A stretch of DNA of 64,000 nt from Locusta migratoria. Lineage: Eukaryota > Arthropoda > Insecta > Orthoptera > Acrididae. The notes beneath the pieces were generated by a model. That model saw only the letters and a list, made by a program, of their open reading frames with translations. It was not told where the DNA came from and searched no databases. This document shows, piece after piece, positions 55,191 through 64,000 of the stretch (the stretch's first letter is position 1; each line of letters begins with the position of its first letter). A program made the position numbers and the translations under genes. The stretch spans positions 787,071,390 to 787,135,389 of the forward strand of contig CM048745.1 of NCBI GenBank assembly GCA_026315105.1, in the 5' to 3' direction.

Positions 55191-55780
55191 GACTTTGCGA
55201 CTTAGAAACTTGTCAGTGAAGTTCCCATTTTTGGTATGGCACCATTAAGGAACTCGGCATTGCGCAGATGGATATTAGGTGGAATAAACATCAACTTAAT
55301 TAAAATTGAATGTGTCGTTTGTGCATTTTTTTTTGTTCCTGCCTACATTCATTTAAAGCTATACATTTTTGGGACATTGCAGCAGGTGTGGCTGGCTCCT
55401 ACACACGACGCAGCCAGTTTGTTTAATAAAGTAGGGTCTACAGCCGTACTTCACGGAGCCCCAAGCAAAGAAAGCTGTGAATGGGCAATTTCTGTGTTTT
55501 TAATTTTTTTCCCGTGCTGTAGCACTGGGGACTGGAGCCAACTGAAGGAAACAACTGATCGAATTGTGTCACCGTGCACAGAATAATGGGCTTTTCCTAG
55601 TTTGTGTTTGGAAAATCCGTGTGTAAACTCGCAGCCCTGAAGTGCATGTATTTTTGCCATAATTGAATTTAATTGAAAAGGTCGGGAAATAAAAGAAATT
55701 ATAAATATCGCAAGGTCATTTTTTTGCCAATGTTTTTGAAAATTTTTCAGCCAAAAAAAAAAAAATGGAAATGTGATTGA
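55191..55780. other. anonymous DNA
   Basis: A 116-codon plus frame (55236-55586) and an overlapping minus frame show no known domain. Probably noncoding. Confidence 0.45.
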
Positions 55781-56540
55781 ATCAATATTGTTGTTGTTGT
55801 CGTCATCTGTCCGCAGACTGGTCTGTTGCAGCTGTCCTGCGCATGTCTCTTCATCTGAGAATACGTTAGGCAACCTACATCCCTTTGCATCTGCTTACTG
55901 TATTCGTCCCTCGGTCTCCCTCCACGATTTTTACCCACACACTTCCTTCTAATGTTAAGTTGATCATTCCTTGATGTCTCAGAATGTGTCCCACCTACCT
56001 ATCCGTTCTATTAGTCAGGGTATGCCAGAAACTCCTTTTCTCCCCAATTCTGTTGAGCACCTCGTCATTAGATACGTGGTCTACCCACTTAATTTTCATC
56101 ATTCGTCCACATTTCAAAAGCTTCTATCATCTTTTTGTCTGAATTCCTTATCGTCAACGTTTCACTTCCATACAGTGCTACACCACAGACAAATGATTTC
56201 AGAAAGGACTTCCTAACATTTAAACGAATATTGGATGTCAACAAGTTTCGCTTCATTAGAAACGCTTTTCTTCCCATAGCCATTCTGCATTTTATATCTT
56301 TTTTTTACTTCGTCCATCAGAAGTTATCTTGCCACCCAAGTAAGAAAACTCATCTACCATTTTTGTTGCCACATTACCTAATTTAATTCCTTCAGCATCG
56401 TCTGATTTTCTCATGCTTCAGTCCATTATACTTGTTTTATTCTTGTTGATGTTCTTCTTATACCCTCTGGTCAAGACACTGTCCATTCCATTCAGTTGCT
56501 CTTCCAGATCCTTTGCGGTCTCTGAATCAATATAAATATA
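55781..56540 (-). mobile_element. RTE-type LINE 3' end, minus strand
   Basis: From right to left: the N-K-S/T-rich RT end near 56500-56390, then KKxFLMKRNLLTSNIRLNVRK (about 56270-56210) with VCGVALYGSETLTIR (about 56195), a region matching WVDxVxNDEVLNRIGE, and KNRGGRPRDEYSKQMQRDVG (about 55925). The 3' end CAGACTGGTCTGTTGCAGC lies near 55815, followed by a CAACAACAAC tail on the minus strand (55789-55800). Frames are broken. Confidence 0.82.
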
Positions 56541-56684
56541 TAAAAATAAGTTACATTATTTTGTTATATAACTTATTATATATTGTTTATATTTTTTTGT
56601 CCGAGTTACTTGCAAAATCCTAAACCTATACCAAAGCGCTTTTTGAAGATCATAAACCGCCTCGCTGCTAGTGTCCGGTTTGTC

Positions 56685-56893
56685 AAAAAATGTTCAAATG
56701 TCTGTAAATCTATCTGACCAAACTGCGTGGTCATCAGTCCGTAGCTTACAAACTACTTAAACCTAGGTAAACTAACCTAAGAACAACACACACACACACA
56801 GACATGCCCCAGAGAGGACTCGAACCTCCGACGGTGAGCAACCGCGCGCTCCGCAGCGAGGCGCCTTAGACCGCTCGGCTACTCCACCGCGGC
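56685..56893 (-). mobile_element. SINE, head subtype 2, minus strand, 11-bp TSD
   Basis: Tail AAAAATGTTCAAATGTCTGT, GACCAAACTGCGTGGTCATC, ACACACACACACACAGACAT, B box AGGACTCGAACCTCC and head GACCGCTCGGCTACTCCACC. Perfect duplications TCCGGTTTGTC at 56674-56684 and 56894-56904. It closely resembles the copies at 10.8 and 24.8 kb. Confidence 0.96.
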
Positions 56894-57300
56894 TCCGGTT
56901 TGTCCCTTTCGCCCAGGTCCGCGGCTGGTGCTACCTACCGCATCTCGGAAAGGTGTCACTTACGACGCCAGAAATGTTAACTTTCAGACAAATGGTGAAA
57001 GCAGAGGACAAGAGTAGATAGCTGAAGAGTGGAAAGACGACTGCCGGTAGCTCCACGAGAAGGAAAGCAATTTGTCAGCGGGGTCCGGCGCGACCGTAAG
57101 GGGCGGTAGGTCCGCGCGTGTCCACGTGGGCGCCCAGTCCGGCACGTGGCGCTGCCATAAAACAACGCCTGCCCTCACTCTGCAGGATTAGCGGCCGCCC
57201 ACGCCGCCTCCAGCAGCGCGAAGCGGCTAGCAGGCGGGGTGAGCGACACCGCGCGCTGGAGGACACGTTAACCAAACTGACAACGCGCGATTTGTAAGTA
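56894..57300. other. GC-rich patch without a recognised gene
   Basis: CpG-rich sequence, strongest at about 57070-57265 (GGATTAGCGGCCGCCCACGC), with several overlapping minus-strand frames but no recognisable protein. Like the island at 1.8-2.4 kb, it could be regulatory or retroelement-derived. Confidence 0.4.
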
Positions 57301-58175
57301 CCCTGAAGTAGGGACGAAGTGCACAGAAATCAGTGTAAGGTGTGCCTTTCTATTTACAAACGTATTGAGTAACATTGAAGATGCAGTACGTTTAATTATA
57401 GGGAGGAAACTTAATTATGCGTTCCAATTCGGGGTCAATTCTAGACGGGGATACCACTCCTATGCTTTAACCCGTGACGTATTGTATGGCGTCATTGCTA
57501 CGCAGATGTTTCGAATGTAAGTAAAACCCTCCTGGCACTGACGTCCTGCCAGAAGGACGAGAACAGCAGTTTACTTTTTCACTTTTGTCTGTAAGAATTC
57601 GCGCACAGTGTCATGTTTTATTTCTTTGAATAGTCTGATCCTATTGCAGATCAATTTTAGCTCGATTTGTCGATTGCAAAGAGGTTGGATCCAGCTGCAA
57701 GGTTGAGGTCCATATATAAGATATTGAAGACTTCCGCCTAGTTGTGTTAATATTTTCTTGAATTTTCTTCAGTTTTTGAGACGTTTATATGTATGTGCTT
57801 CATCTTAAATGTTGTTTTAATAATAATTATTCATCAGATTAAAATTATAAAACTTTAATTTTCACGTCATTCTATAAAGAAGGGCAGTATTGCAAAACTA
57901 ATGTTGTGATTGTGGAAAAAAACACTTAAAACGATCTTTTGCAGTCATGTGATGGTAATTAATAGCTTCTGAGAAAAAAATTAGACCAAAAATAATTCCG
58001 TACTATCTGGTGAATTTACGATTTTCAAATGATTCTTTCTTGTATAATATACGTTGCTTTTAAAATTGAAGGTGTTATTTGTTTCTGGATATGTTAATAT
58101 TATCGAGAGTTTTGCTTTTGAAATATAATATACATCGATCACTTTATATTCATGCATCCACCTATCGCGTCAAAT
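57301..58175. other. anonymous AT-rich DNA
   Basis: Nothing recognised. Confidence 0.5.
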
Positions 58176-58176
58176 T

Positions 58177-58248
<72 letters not shown>
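58176..58248. repeat. poly-A followed by (TA)n microsatellite
   Basis: About 16 A residues run directly into roughly 56 bases of pure TA repeat. Confidence 0.97.
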
Positions 58249-58250
<2 letters not shown>

Positions 58251-58350
58251 CCTTTATTTCGTCATTTTTTTTTCTTTTTGAAGAGATCGTTTTAGATACC
58301 CACTACACAATTCAAACCGGTAAATAGGTAGAGTGGCTACCCTCGTCTGT

Positions 58351-58687
58351 AATTGAGTTATATAGGTCAACTCGAGTGTCCGATACCATCTTAGTTGCCT
58401 TTTTTGTTACTTTTGGGCAGTGGTCATTTGTCTTTAGTTCAGCTATATAGGTCAATTCGAATTTCCGATACCGACCACATATTATTTATCTCGTGAGATT
58501 TTTTTAAACATTGAATCCTACGAAACTATTGAAATCAGTAAATACCTACAACTGGTATCCTAGACTTCAATTGAGCTATATACCTCAATTCCAGTTGACG
58601 ACGTCATTTCACGTTTTCTCTTTCGTACGTGTGTTCTGTATCCTCATCGTTAACTGAGCTATATAGGTCAATTCAAGGGTCCGATAA
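58351..58687 (+). repeat. four spaced copies of a GAGCTATATAGGTCA motif
   Basis: Copies lie at about 58353-58387, 58437-58472, 58569-58604 and 58651-58687. The common core is TGAGCTATATAGGTCAATTC, followed in three copies by a CCGATA box. Spacing is irregular (about 85, 130 and 83 bases). The core is nearly palindromic. Confidence 0.75.
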
Positions 58688-59303
58688 ATTTTTATCGCTT
58701 TTTACGTCGTTGTTGGGTTAGTTTGTTTCCATCAACGGCGTTTGTAATATCTATACTCCCTTGCTTCTTTATGTTGTTTTTTCACCGCTTAGAATGTCCC
58801 TGTCCAAACAACCCACGTTCCCGCGCTAGTCCCGTTCGTGCCATTTTGTTCATTTCCCCTAATTTTTCGCGTGTTTAAATGTGTGCTTGTTTCTGTTTTT
58901 CGTGATTTTTCCATTATGTAACTCCCCATCCAAAATCCCAAATTTCTCGCGTTATACCCGTTACAGTCATTTAATATTTCTCACAGCGTGATATTTATTT
59001 CCTTTCTACAATTTCATCATTTAAACATCTGCAATTAATTTACTTTATCTATCACGTATGTAATATTACCGTATAAAATAATTTGCAAAGAGGTACATGT
59101 AGATCTTCGGTTTTTTTCTATAGTCAGTTGTTCCGAATTGCATAAATGAACGTCCTTGGTATGCATGCCACTATTACGCATATAGTCCCTCTGGATAATG
59201 ACGTCAATGTTCAAAGCTGACGGGTGTTATCCCCGTCCCGAATTATGCCCTACCTCGGTATAAACGTTCATATAACGAGAACACTCTTTCAGTATCGTCA
59301 AGT
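58688..59303. other. anonymous DNA
   Basis: No gene or repeat recognised. Confidence 0.5.
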
Positions 59304-59560
59304 CGCGGTAGAGTGGCCGAGAGCACTAAGCAGGCTTGCTGCGGAGCACGCTGCTGCTCACCGCCGGAGACTTTCTGCTAGTTATGGCTAGCTTTGGCAA
59401 TACTTTGTTCCTCTGTCTCCTTCATGTCTCCGAAGACAAATGGTTCTCATCCTGGGTTTCAAGTCCTTGTTCTTAGGGTACGGCGGTTTAAGTAGCTTGT
59501 AAGGGCATGGACCGATGACCACTGCTGTTAGGTCCCATAACTTGTCAAACATTTGATTTC
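59304..59560 (+). mobile_element. SINE with an internal insertion, plus strand
   Basis: Head GTCGCGGTAGAGTGGCCGAG and CTTGCTGCGGAGCACGCTGC, then an extra segment at about 59370-59440, then GGTTTCAAGTCCTTGTTCTT, AAGTAGCTTGTAAGG, ATGGACCGATGACCACTGC and tail GTCAAACATTTGATTT. The insertion splits the B box region. Confidence 0.72.
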
Positions 59561-59619
59561 TTCTCAGCCCAGTAAAACGGACAGTGGCAACCGCCGCCTC
59601 CTAGGACACTTTCACACTT

Positions 59620-60170
59620 AGATTAGATTAGTTGGTTCGTTCCATAGATCCGTCTTGAGAAGATCCTATTGGATGTGGAACATGTACTTTTTTTCTTTGT
59701 TTACAGGTTGATAATATAATGTTACTAATACAGGTACATACATTTTTACAAGCTGATTATATAGTAATACTAATAGTATGAATACAGATATACAGACAAA
59801 TGCATCATTTGGTTCTATTTAAGAATTCGTCAGTGGAGTAGAAGGAGTTGGCCACTAAAAAGTCTTTTAGGCTCCTCTTAAACTGATTTTTATTTGCAGT
59901 TAAATTTTTCATGGTTGTTGGTAAATTATTGAAAACGTGTGTTCCTTAGTAGCGGACCCCTTTTTGAACTAAAGTAAGAGCTTTTAAGTCCTTGCATAGA
60001 TCATTTTTGTTTCTAGTATTGTAGGTATAAACTGAGCTGTTTGTTGGGAAAAGGCATATATCATTTATGACAAATTTCATTAAGGAATACATTTACTAAG
60101 AGGCAGTAGTTAATATACCCAGCTCTTTGAAAAGGCTTTTGCAGGAAGTCTATGAATTTACACCACAAAT
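59620..60170 (-). mobile_element. CR1-like LINE 3' end, minus strand
   Basis: The plus-strand sequence at 59830-60110 parallels the 3' coding end of the intact LINE at 41.3-41.6 kb block by block (GAGTTGGCCACTAAAAAGTC, AAATTATTGAAAACG and GACCCCTTTTTGAACTAAAG against their counterparts). On the minus strand the 3' hairpin arms lie at 59681-59676 and 59644-59639 (GTTCCA/TGGAAC). Only the C-terminus and 3' UTR remain. Confidence 0.78.
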
Positions 60171-60199
60171 AATATGTATTACATACTTTTGGACTCTAA

Positions 60200-60962
60200 T
60201 AACTTTTGCTTGACTCGAAGACAGCAAAGAACTTGGAAGAGCAGTTGAACAGAATGGACAATGTGCTGAAAGGGGCATATAAGATGAACAGTAACAAGAG
60301 CAAAACTAGGATAATGGGGTGCAATCTAAGAAAATCAGGTGATGCTGAAAGAATTAAATTAGGTAGCGAAACAATAAAGGAATTAGATGAGTTTTGTTAC
60401 TTGGGCAGTAAAATAACAAATGATGGTCGCAGTACAGAGCATATAAAATGCAGAATGGCATGGGTAGAACAGTGTTCTTGAAAAAGAGAAATTTGTTGAC
60501 ATCGACTATTGATTTAAGCCTAAGGAAGTCCTTTCTGAAGGCATTTGTGAGGAGTGGGAGTGAAACATGGCCGATAAACAGTGCAGACATGAAGAAGATA
60601 GAGCCTTTTTAAATGTGGTACTACAGAAAAATGCTGAAGATTAGATGGGTGGATCGCATAACTAATGAGGAGGTACTGAAACGAACTGGTGAAAAAAGCA
60701 GTTTCTGGCATACCTTGACTAAAAGAAGGGATCTATTGGTAGGACACATTCTTAGATATCAAGGAATTGTGAATTTAGTGTTGGAGGGAAGTTTGTAGGG
60801 TAAAAACCACAGAGGAAGAACAAGAGATGGATACAGTAAGTAGATGCAGGCAGATGTAGGTTGCCGTTCTTCTATGTAGATGAAGAGGCTTGCTGAGGAT
60901 AGGGTATTGTGGAGAGTTGGATGAAACCATTCTCCAGACTGAAGACCACAACAACAACATAC
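60200..60962 (+). mobile_element. RTE-type LINE 3' end, plus strand, relatively young
   Basis: A 91-codon frame (60206-60481) has EEQLNRMDNVLKG, NSNKSKTRIMGCNLRKSG and LDEFCYLGSKITNDGRSTEH. The next frame (60613-60798) has KMLKIRWVDRITNEEVLKRT and TKRRDLLVGHILRYQGIVNL. Then GKNHRGRTRDGYSK-like text follows, with CTTGCTGAGGATAGGGTA and the 3' end CCAGACTGAAGACCACAACAACAAC. Frames are longer than in the other RTE copies, so this is one of the younger remnants, but the RT core is missing. Confidence 0.84.
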
Positions 60963-61091
60963 CCAATATTTAATGTGCTATAATCTGCCCAAAGTCTCAT
61001 AGGGCAGGCAGTTAGAACAGGCTGGAGGTGAAAGCACTCAACCCTTGGGGTGAAGAAACCCTTAGATACGGGGGTGCCCTCACTACTGAAG

Positions 61092-61164
61092 CCTGGAACC
61101 TGGGTGTTAATACCGTCAGTTCTGAGCACTGGGACCTGAGGGTTAATGCCTTCAGTGCTCTAAC
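61092..61164 (+). repeat. two-copy minisatellite, unit about 37 bases
   Basis: CTGGAACCTGGGTGTTAATA plus CCGTCAGTTCTGAGCA (61094-61129) is followed by CTGGGACCTGAGGGTTAATG plus CCTTCAGTGCTC (61130-61161). The two units are clearly related. Confidence 0.6.
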
Positions 61165-61181
61165 CTTGATGTCCCATGAGG

Positions 61182-61385
61182 CAAAAAATGTTCAAATGTT
61201 TGAAAAGTTTAAGGGACTTAACTGTGTGGTCATCAGTCTCTAAGCTTACAAACTACTTATAACCACCTTATACTAAAGACGTCGCAAACATCCATGCCCA
61301 AGGGGGGATTCAAATCCCCGACAGGGAATGAGCTCTCGAATCTCAGCACAGTGCCTCAATGCGCTCTGCCACAGCCCTGTCAGGC
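61182..61385 (-). mobile_element. SINE, minus strand
   Basis: Tail AAAAAATGTTCAAATGTTTG, GGGACTTAACTGTGTGGTCA, TTACAAACTACTTATAACCA, CATCCATGCCCAAGG, B box GGATTCAAATCCCCG (one change from canonical) and an eroded head with GCGCTCTGCCACAGCC. Confidence 0.87.
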
Positions 61386-61399
61386 AATTGATTAATATA

Positions 61400-61649
61400 A
61401 ATCCCAAAATGAACGTAATGAAATGCACACTTGTAAAATATTGATCTAAGGACAACTTGGTCTTGGAGCTTGGAAGTGGGAGAGGGGTAGCAGCTGAAGT
61501 AAGACTTGTAGTTTCAGAATACTGATTTTAGCAGTTCTCACCAGATTCTGAGAATGAAGATGATGGAATGCACACTTGTGTAAAAATACTGAGACAATTG
61601 TGTTACCAGATTCCCAAAAGGAACATGATGGAATGCAGCAAAGTACTGA
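61400..61649 (+). repeat. three irregularly spaced copies of a 45-base repeat
   Basis: Copies at about 61400-61440, 61541-61593 and 61605-61649 share CCAGATTC(C/T)CAAAA(T/G)GAA, (G/A)ATG(A/G)AATGCACACTTGT and a TACTGAG end. The second and third are adjacent; the first is separated by about 100 bases. Confidence 0.65.
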
Positions 61650-63272
61650 GCACAGCATAATTCCTGAAATGATGATGTCAACATTCTTGATGTAACGTCT
61701 GGGTAGGTGGTCAAGGCCGTCTAGAATCCCTCTTGTACCCCTATTAACATGCAGCACTTAGATACTGCACTATGGGATAGCGGCCATCCCATTTACCATT
61801 AGACACAGATAGCAACCAGAAAGAAATGAATACCGTAGTATGAGTAGCCACAGACAATAGATTCCAAGAAAGCCTAGTAACAAAGCTGACCAATAAAATT
61901 AATAATCAAACAAACTCACCAATGGCACCATTACAAAGTCAGAATACCACACAAACACACAAGACATAAATACATGAGAAATGTGCAGAAATCAAGGCGT
62001 CAAAATCTCTCGCCAAATCAGCTGACAAAAACAACATAGTGTCACTGTGGTGAAGTGTTAAGAAACGCATTCCAATAATAATAATTAAGAAATAAAAGCA
62101 AATGCGGCATGATGTGGCTTTATGTGAAACTTTATGCAGTTTAGTAACATCAAATTAAACCAAAAACGACATAAAAATAGGTGAAATCTGCTGTGTACAA
62201 TCAAAAATGCACACTACAAGCCGACCAACCGAAGGTAACTAGTAGGGAAACAACAGTGGGATGTAAGGAAGAGGCGATAAAACCGCGAGTAGATTATACA
62301 TCAATTTGAAAAGGTGTAACATGCACAAAAATTATAAAGTTGTTTTAATTCTATATATACGAAACTAATTGTAACAACCCATGTATTATTTACAGAACAA
62401 CAGAAGATACTTTACAAATAAAAGTTAAATGCGTCAGGTATAAAATAATTGTATAATTGCATTCAGCAAAAGAAGGAAAACCGCCTATAGTTAATTTTTT
62501 TCTCTATTTTGTATAACGCGTGACTTTATATTAACATTCAAACGTTTAAGGATGTTTTGTCGAAACAGATTCTATGACACTCATACGGTTATGATTTTCA
62601 CCCAAGCATTTTTACTCGCCTGATTTATGGGTTAAAAAAAGCTTTCAAACATGGTGATGGCCGCACGACGGAAATTAATAAAAATGCTTTTACGGAAATC
62701 CCTAAGGATTTTAATATTCCGATATACAAAGCATCAAGAGTTGGTAAGGGGACCCACAATTCCTCAACTCACATATCACATCGATCGAGAATATGCCAAA
62801 GGTCGACCTTTTATCGCCTCGATCGTTGTACACTGTTCTTGTTAACAGTCAGTAAAGGAGTCGAGATTGTAATGTCAGAGGAGGTGCACCTTTTCGTATG
62901 TACTGGCATTTGTCATCGTCCTGAGTTGGCTACCAGCATATAATTAAAATAATGCCAAGGAGTGACAAAGTGATTTTACCTAAAACTGACTGTGTGTCTT
63001 AGGGTGCCGATAATACGGTACGGCGGGGGCTACATTGGATTGCTTTGAGAAATAAATGTGCAATTGTTGGAACTGTGTCTGATTACATACAAAGACCAGT
63101 GTTGAATTTAGCCGTTAGCAGATGTGTAAGACGGAGGTATCGGCTGTTTCTCCTTTCGTGTTTAATAAATATTTATCAATATATGGAGACTAATCTAGTC
63201 ATACAAAAACCTTTGTTAGTTAATCAAATTTATTTTGCAGCCAAAACTCAAGTGTAATTTAAAGAACCGATT
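61650..63272. other. anonymous AT-rich DNA
   Basis: No gene or repeat recognised. Frames at 62651-62845 and 63045-63257 have no motifs. Confidence 0.5.
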
Positions 63273-63282
63273 AGCTTGTATC

Positions 63283-63481
63283 AGAAAAAAAGTTCAAATG
63301 TTTATATAGTTTATGGGACTTTACTACCGAGTCATCAGTCCCTAAACTTACAAATTACTTATGAGCTAACTAATACTAAGGACGGCACAAATGCCCGAGG
63401 GGGGATTCGAACCCCCGAGCGTAGTGACCGTGCAGACCGTGACTGGAGCGCCTCAGTCCCCAAGGCCACCACGGGCGGACC
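63283..63481 (-). mobile_element. SINE, minus strand, imperfect 10-bp TSD
   Basis: Tail AAAAGTTCAAATGTTTATAT, GAGTCATCAGTCCCTAAACT, ACTAAGGACGGCACAAATGC, B box GGGATTCGAACCCCCG, head CCCCAAGGCCACCACGGGCG. Flanks AGCTTGTATC (63273-63282) and AGCGTGTATC (63482-63491) match at 9 of 10. Confidence 0.93.
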
Positions 63482-63491
63482 AGCGTGTATC

Positions 63492-64000
63492 CTTTATGTC
63501 AGTCTACGAGATAATGGCGCTTTTGGTTGTCTACATATGACAGCGCTTCAAATGTGTCGACAGTGTCAAATGTCACCACGGACAACACAGGTTGCACTTA
63601 AAGGACCAAAACCATAGACGTAAAGCAGGGCCAATCGACAAGCAACACGGCGCCAAATTCCCAAAGAATGTAATGTCGCACGTACAACGAGTGTATCCGG
63701 AGGCCAGTGCGAAACAGTTTGTGATTAATGAGCTATGGCAGCAGACGACCGACATGAGGACCCTTGCTAACAGCTCGAAATCGCGTGCAGCGCCTCGCTG
63801 AGCTCATCCGGACACTGGACGACTGGAAAACCAAATAAATGTTCAACAACTTACGAGTATTTAAGTGAATATAATTATAAACATTTATTCGAAAACTAGA
63901 AAGAAAGCGGCAGGAATCTCATGTGAAAACTTCGTCTGAAACTTGAACTGCCGCCGGATGGAGTTGTCTATTTGTATCACATCAATAATGATTGCATTGC
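63492..64000. other. anonymous DNA to the window end
   Basis: Overlapping frames at 63592-63801 plus and 63573-63755 minus show no recognised domain. No feature is called. Confidence 0.45.

Noticed and set aside
58351..58687. A CRISPR array or tRNA cluster from regularly spaced repeats
   Set aside because: The spacing is irregular, the repeats are imperfect and there is no cas gene. The context is a eukaryotic repeat-rich genome.
63592..63835. A possible transposase end (ELWQQTTDMRTLANSSKSRAAP region)
   Set aside because: It seemed vaguely familiar from insect repeats, but no motif could be tied to a named family.

Overview
The window looks like non-genic DNA from a large, repeat-rich insect genome. 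No host protein-coding gene, rRNA or functional tRNA could be supported. Two repeat types point to Polyneoptera, most likely an orthopteran such as a grasshopper or locust. One is a dense set of tRNA-derived SINEs with a GCCGCGGTGG head and an AAACATTTGAACATTT tail. The other is a tRNA-like repeat ending in a CAGATTAAAACTG block. The taxon is inferred from memory of such repeats and is not proved by the sequence.

Layout. 0-6 kb: SINEs, a GC-rich island (1785-2390), and a decayed minus-strand RTE-type LINE (2541-5930) cut by two SINEs and one unknown insert. 6-19 kb: mostly featureless AT-rich DNA with SINEs, several palindromic (foldback) elements and the RNase H end of an R1/I-type LINE (11905-13490). 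19-21 kb: an internally deleted mariner-like copy (19150-19530) abutting a minus-strand L2/CR1-type LINE (19531-20830). 22-25 kb: two inverted-repeat elements and SINEs. 26-28.4 kb: LINE pieces and the RT/RNase H part of a Ty3/Gypsy element. 30-37 kb: SINEs and plus-strand RTE remnants, one of them (34090-37305) holding three nested insertions. 37.6-40 kb: the 5' half (gag-like ORF1 plus endonuclease) of another LINE on the minus strand. 40.4 kb: a mariner remnant.

The centrepiece is at 41089-45900 on the minus strand: a CR1-like LINE with both ORFs open. ORF1 combines a PHD-type zinc finger, a coiled coil and an SGNH esterase domain. ORF2 has an apurinic endonuclease and a reverse transcriptase with all visible catalytic motifs. 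ORF1 ends in a U UUU UUA heptamer two codons before its stop. The minus-1 frame from that heptamer is open straight into ORF2, which has no AUG before its first endonuclease motif. This suggests that ORF2 is made by programmed frameshifting. Two decayed relatives (53720-55190 plus, 59620-60170 minus) share with it a 3'-terminal hairpin whose stem appears to covary.

45.9-64 kb: mostly anonymous DNA with further SINEs, RTE 3' ends (55781-56540, 60200-60962), microsatellites, short irregular direct repeats (48.5, 58.4, 61.1 and 61.5 kb) and a small decayed ORF (48876-49217). The SINEs presumably depend on reverse transcriptase supplied by LINEs, but no SINE-LINE pair sharing a 3' end could be demonstrated here.
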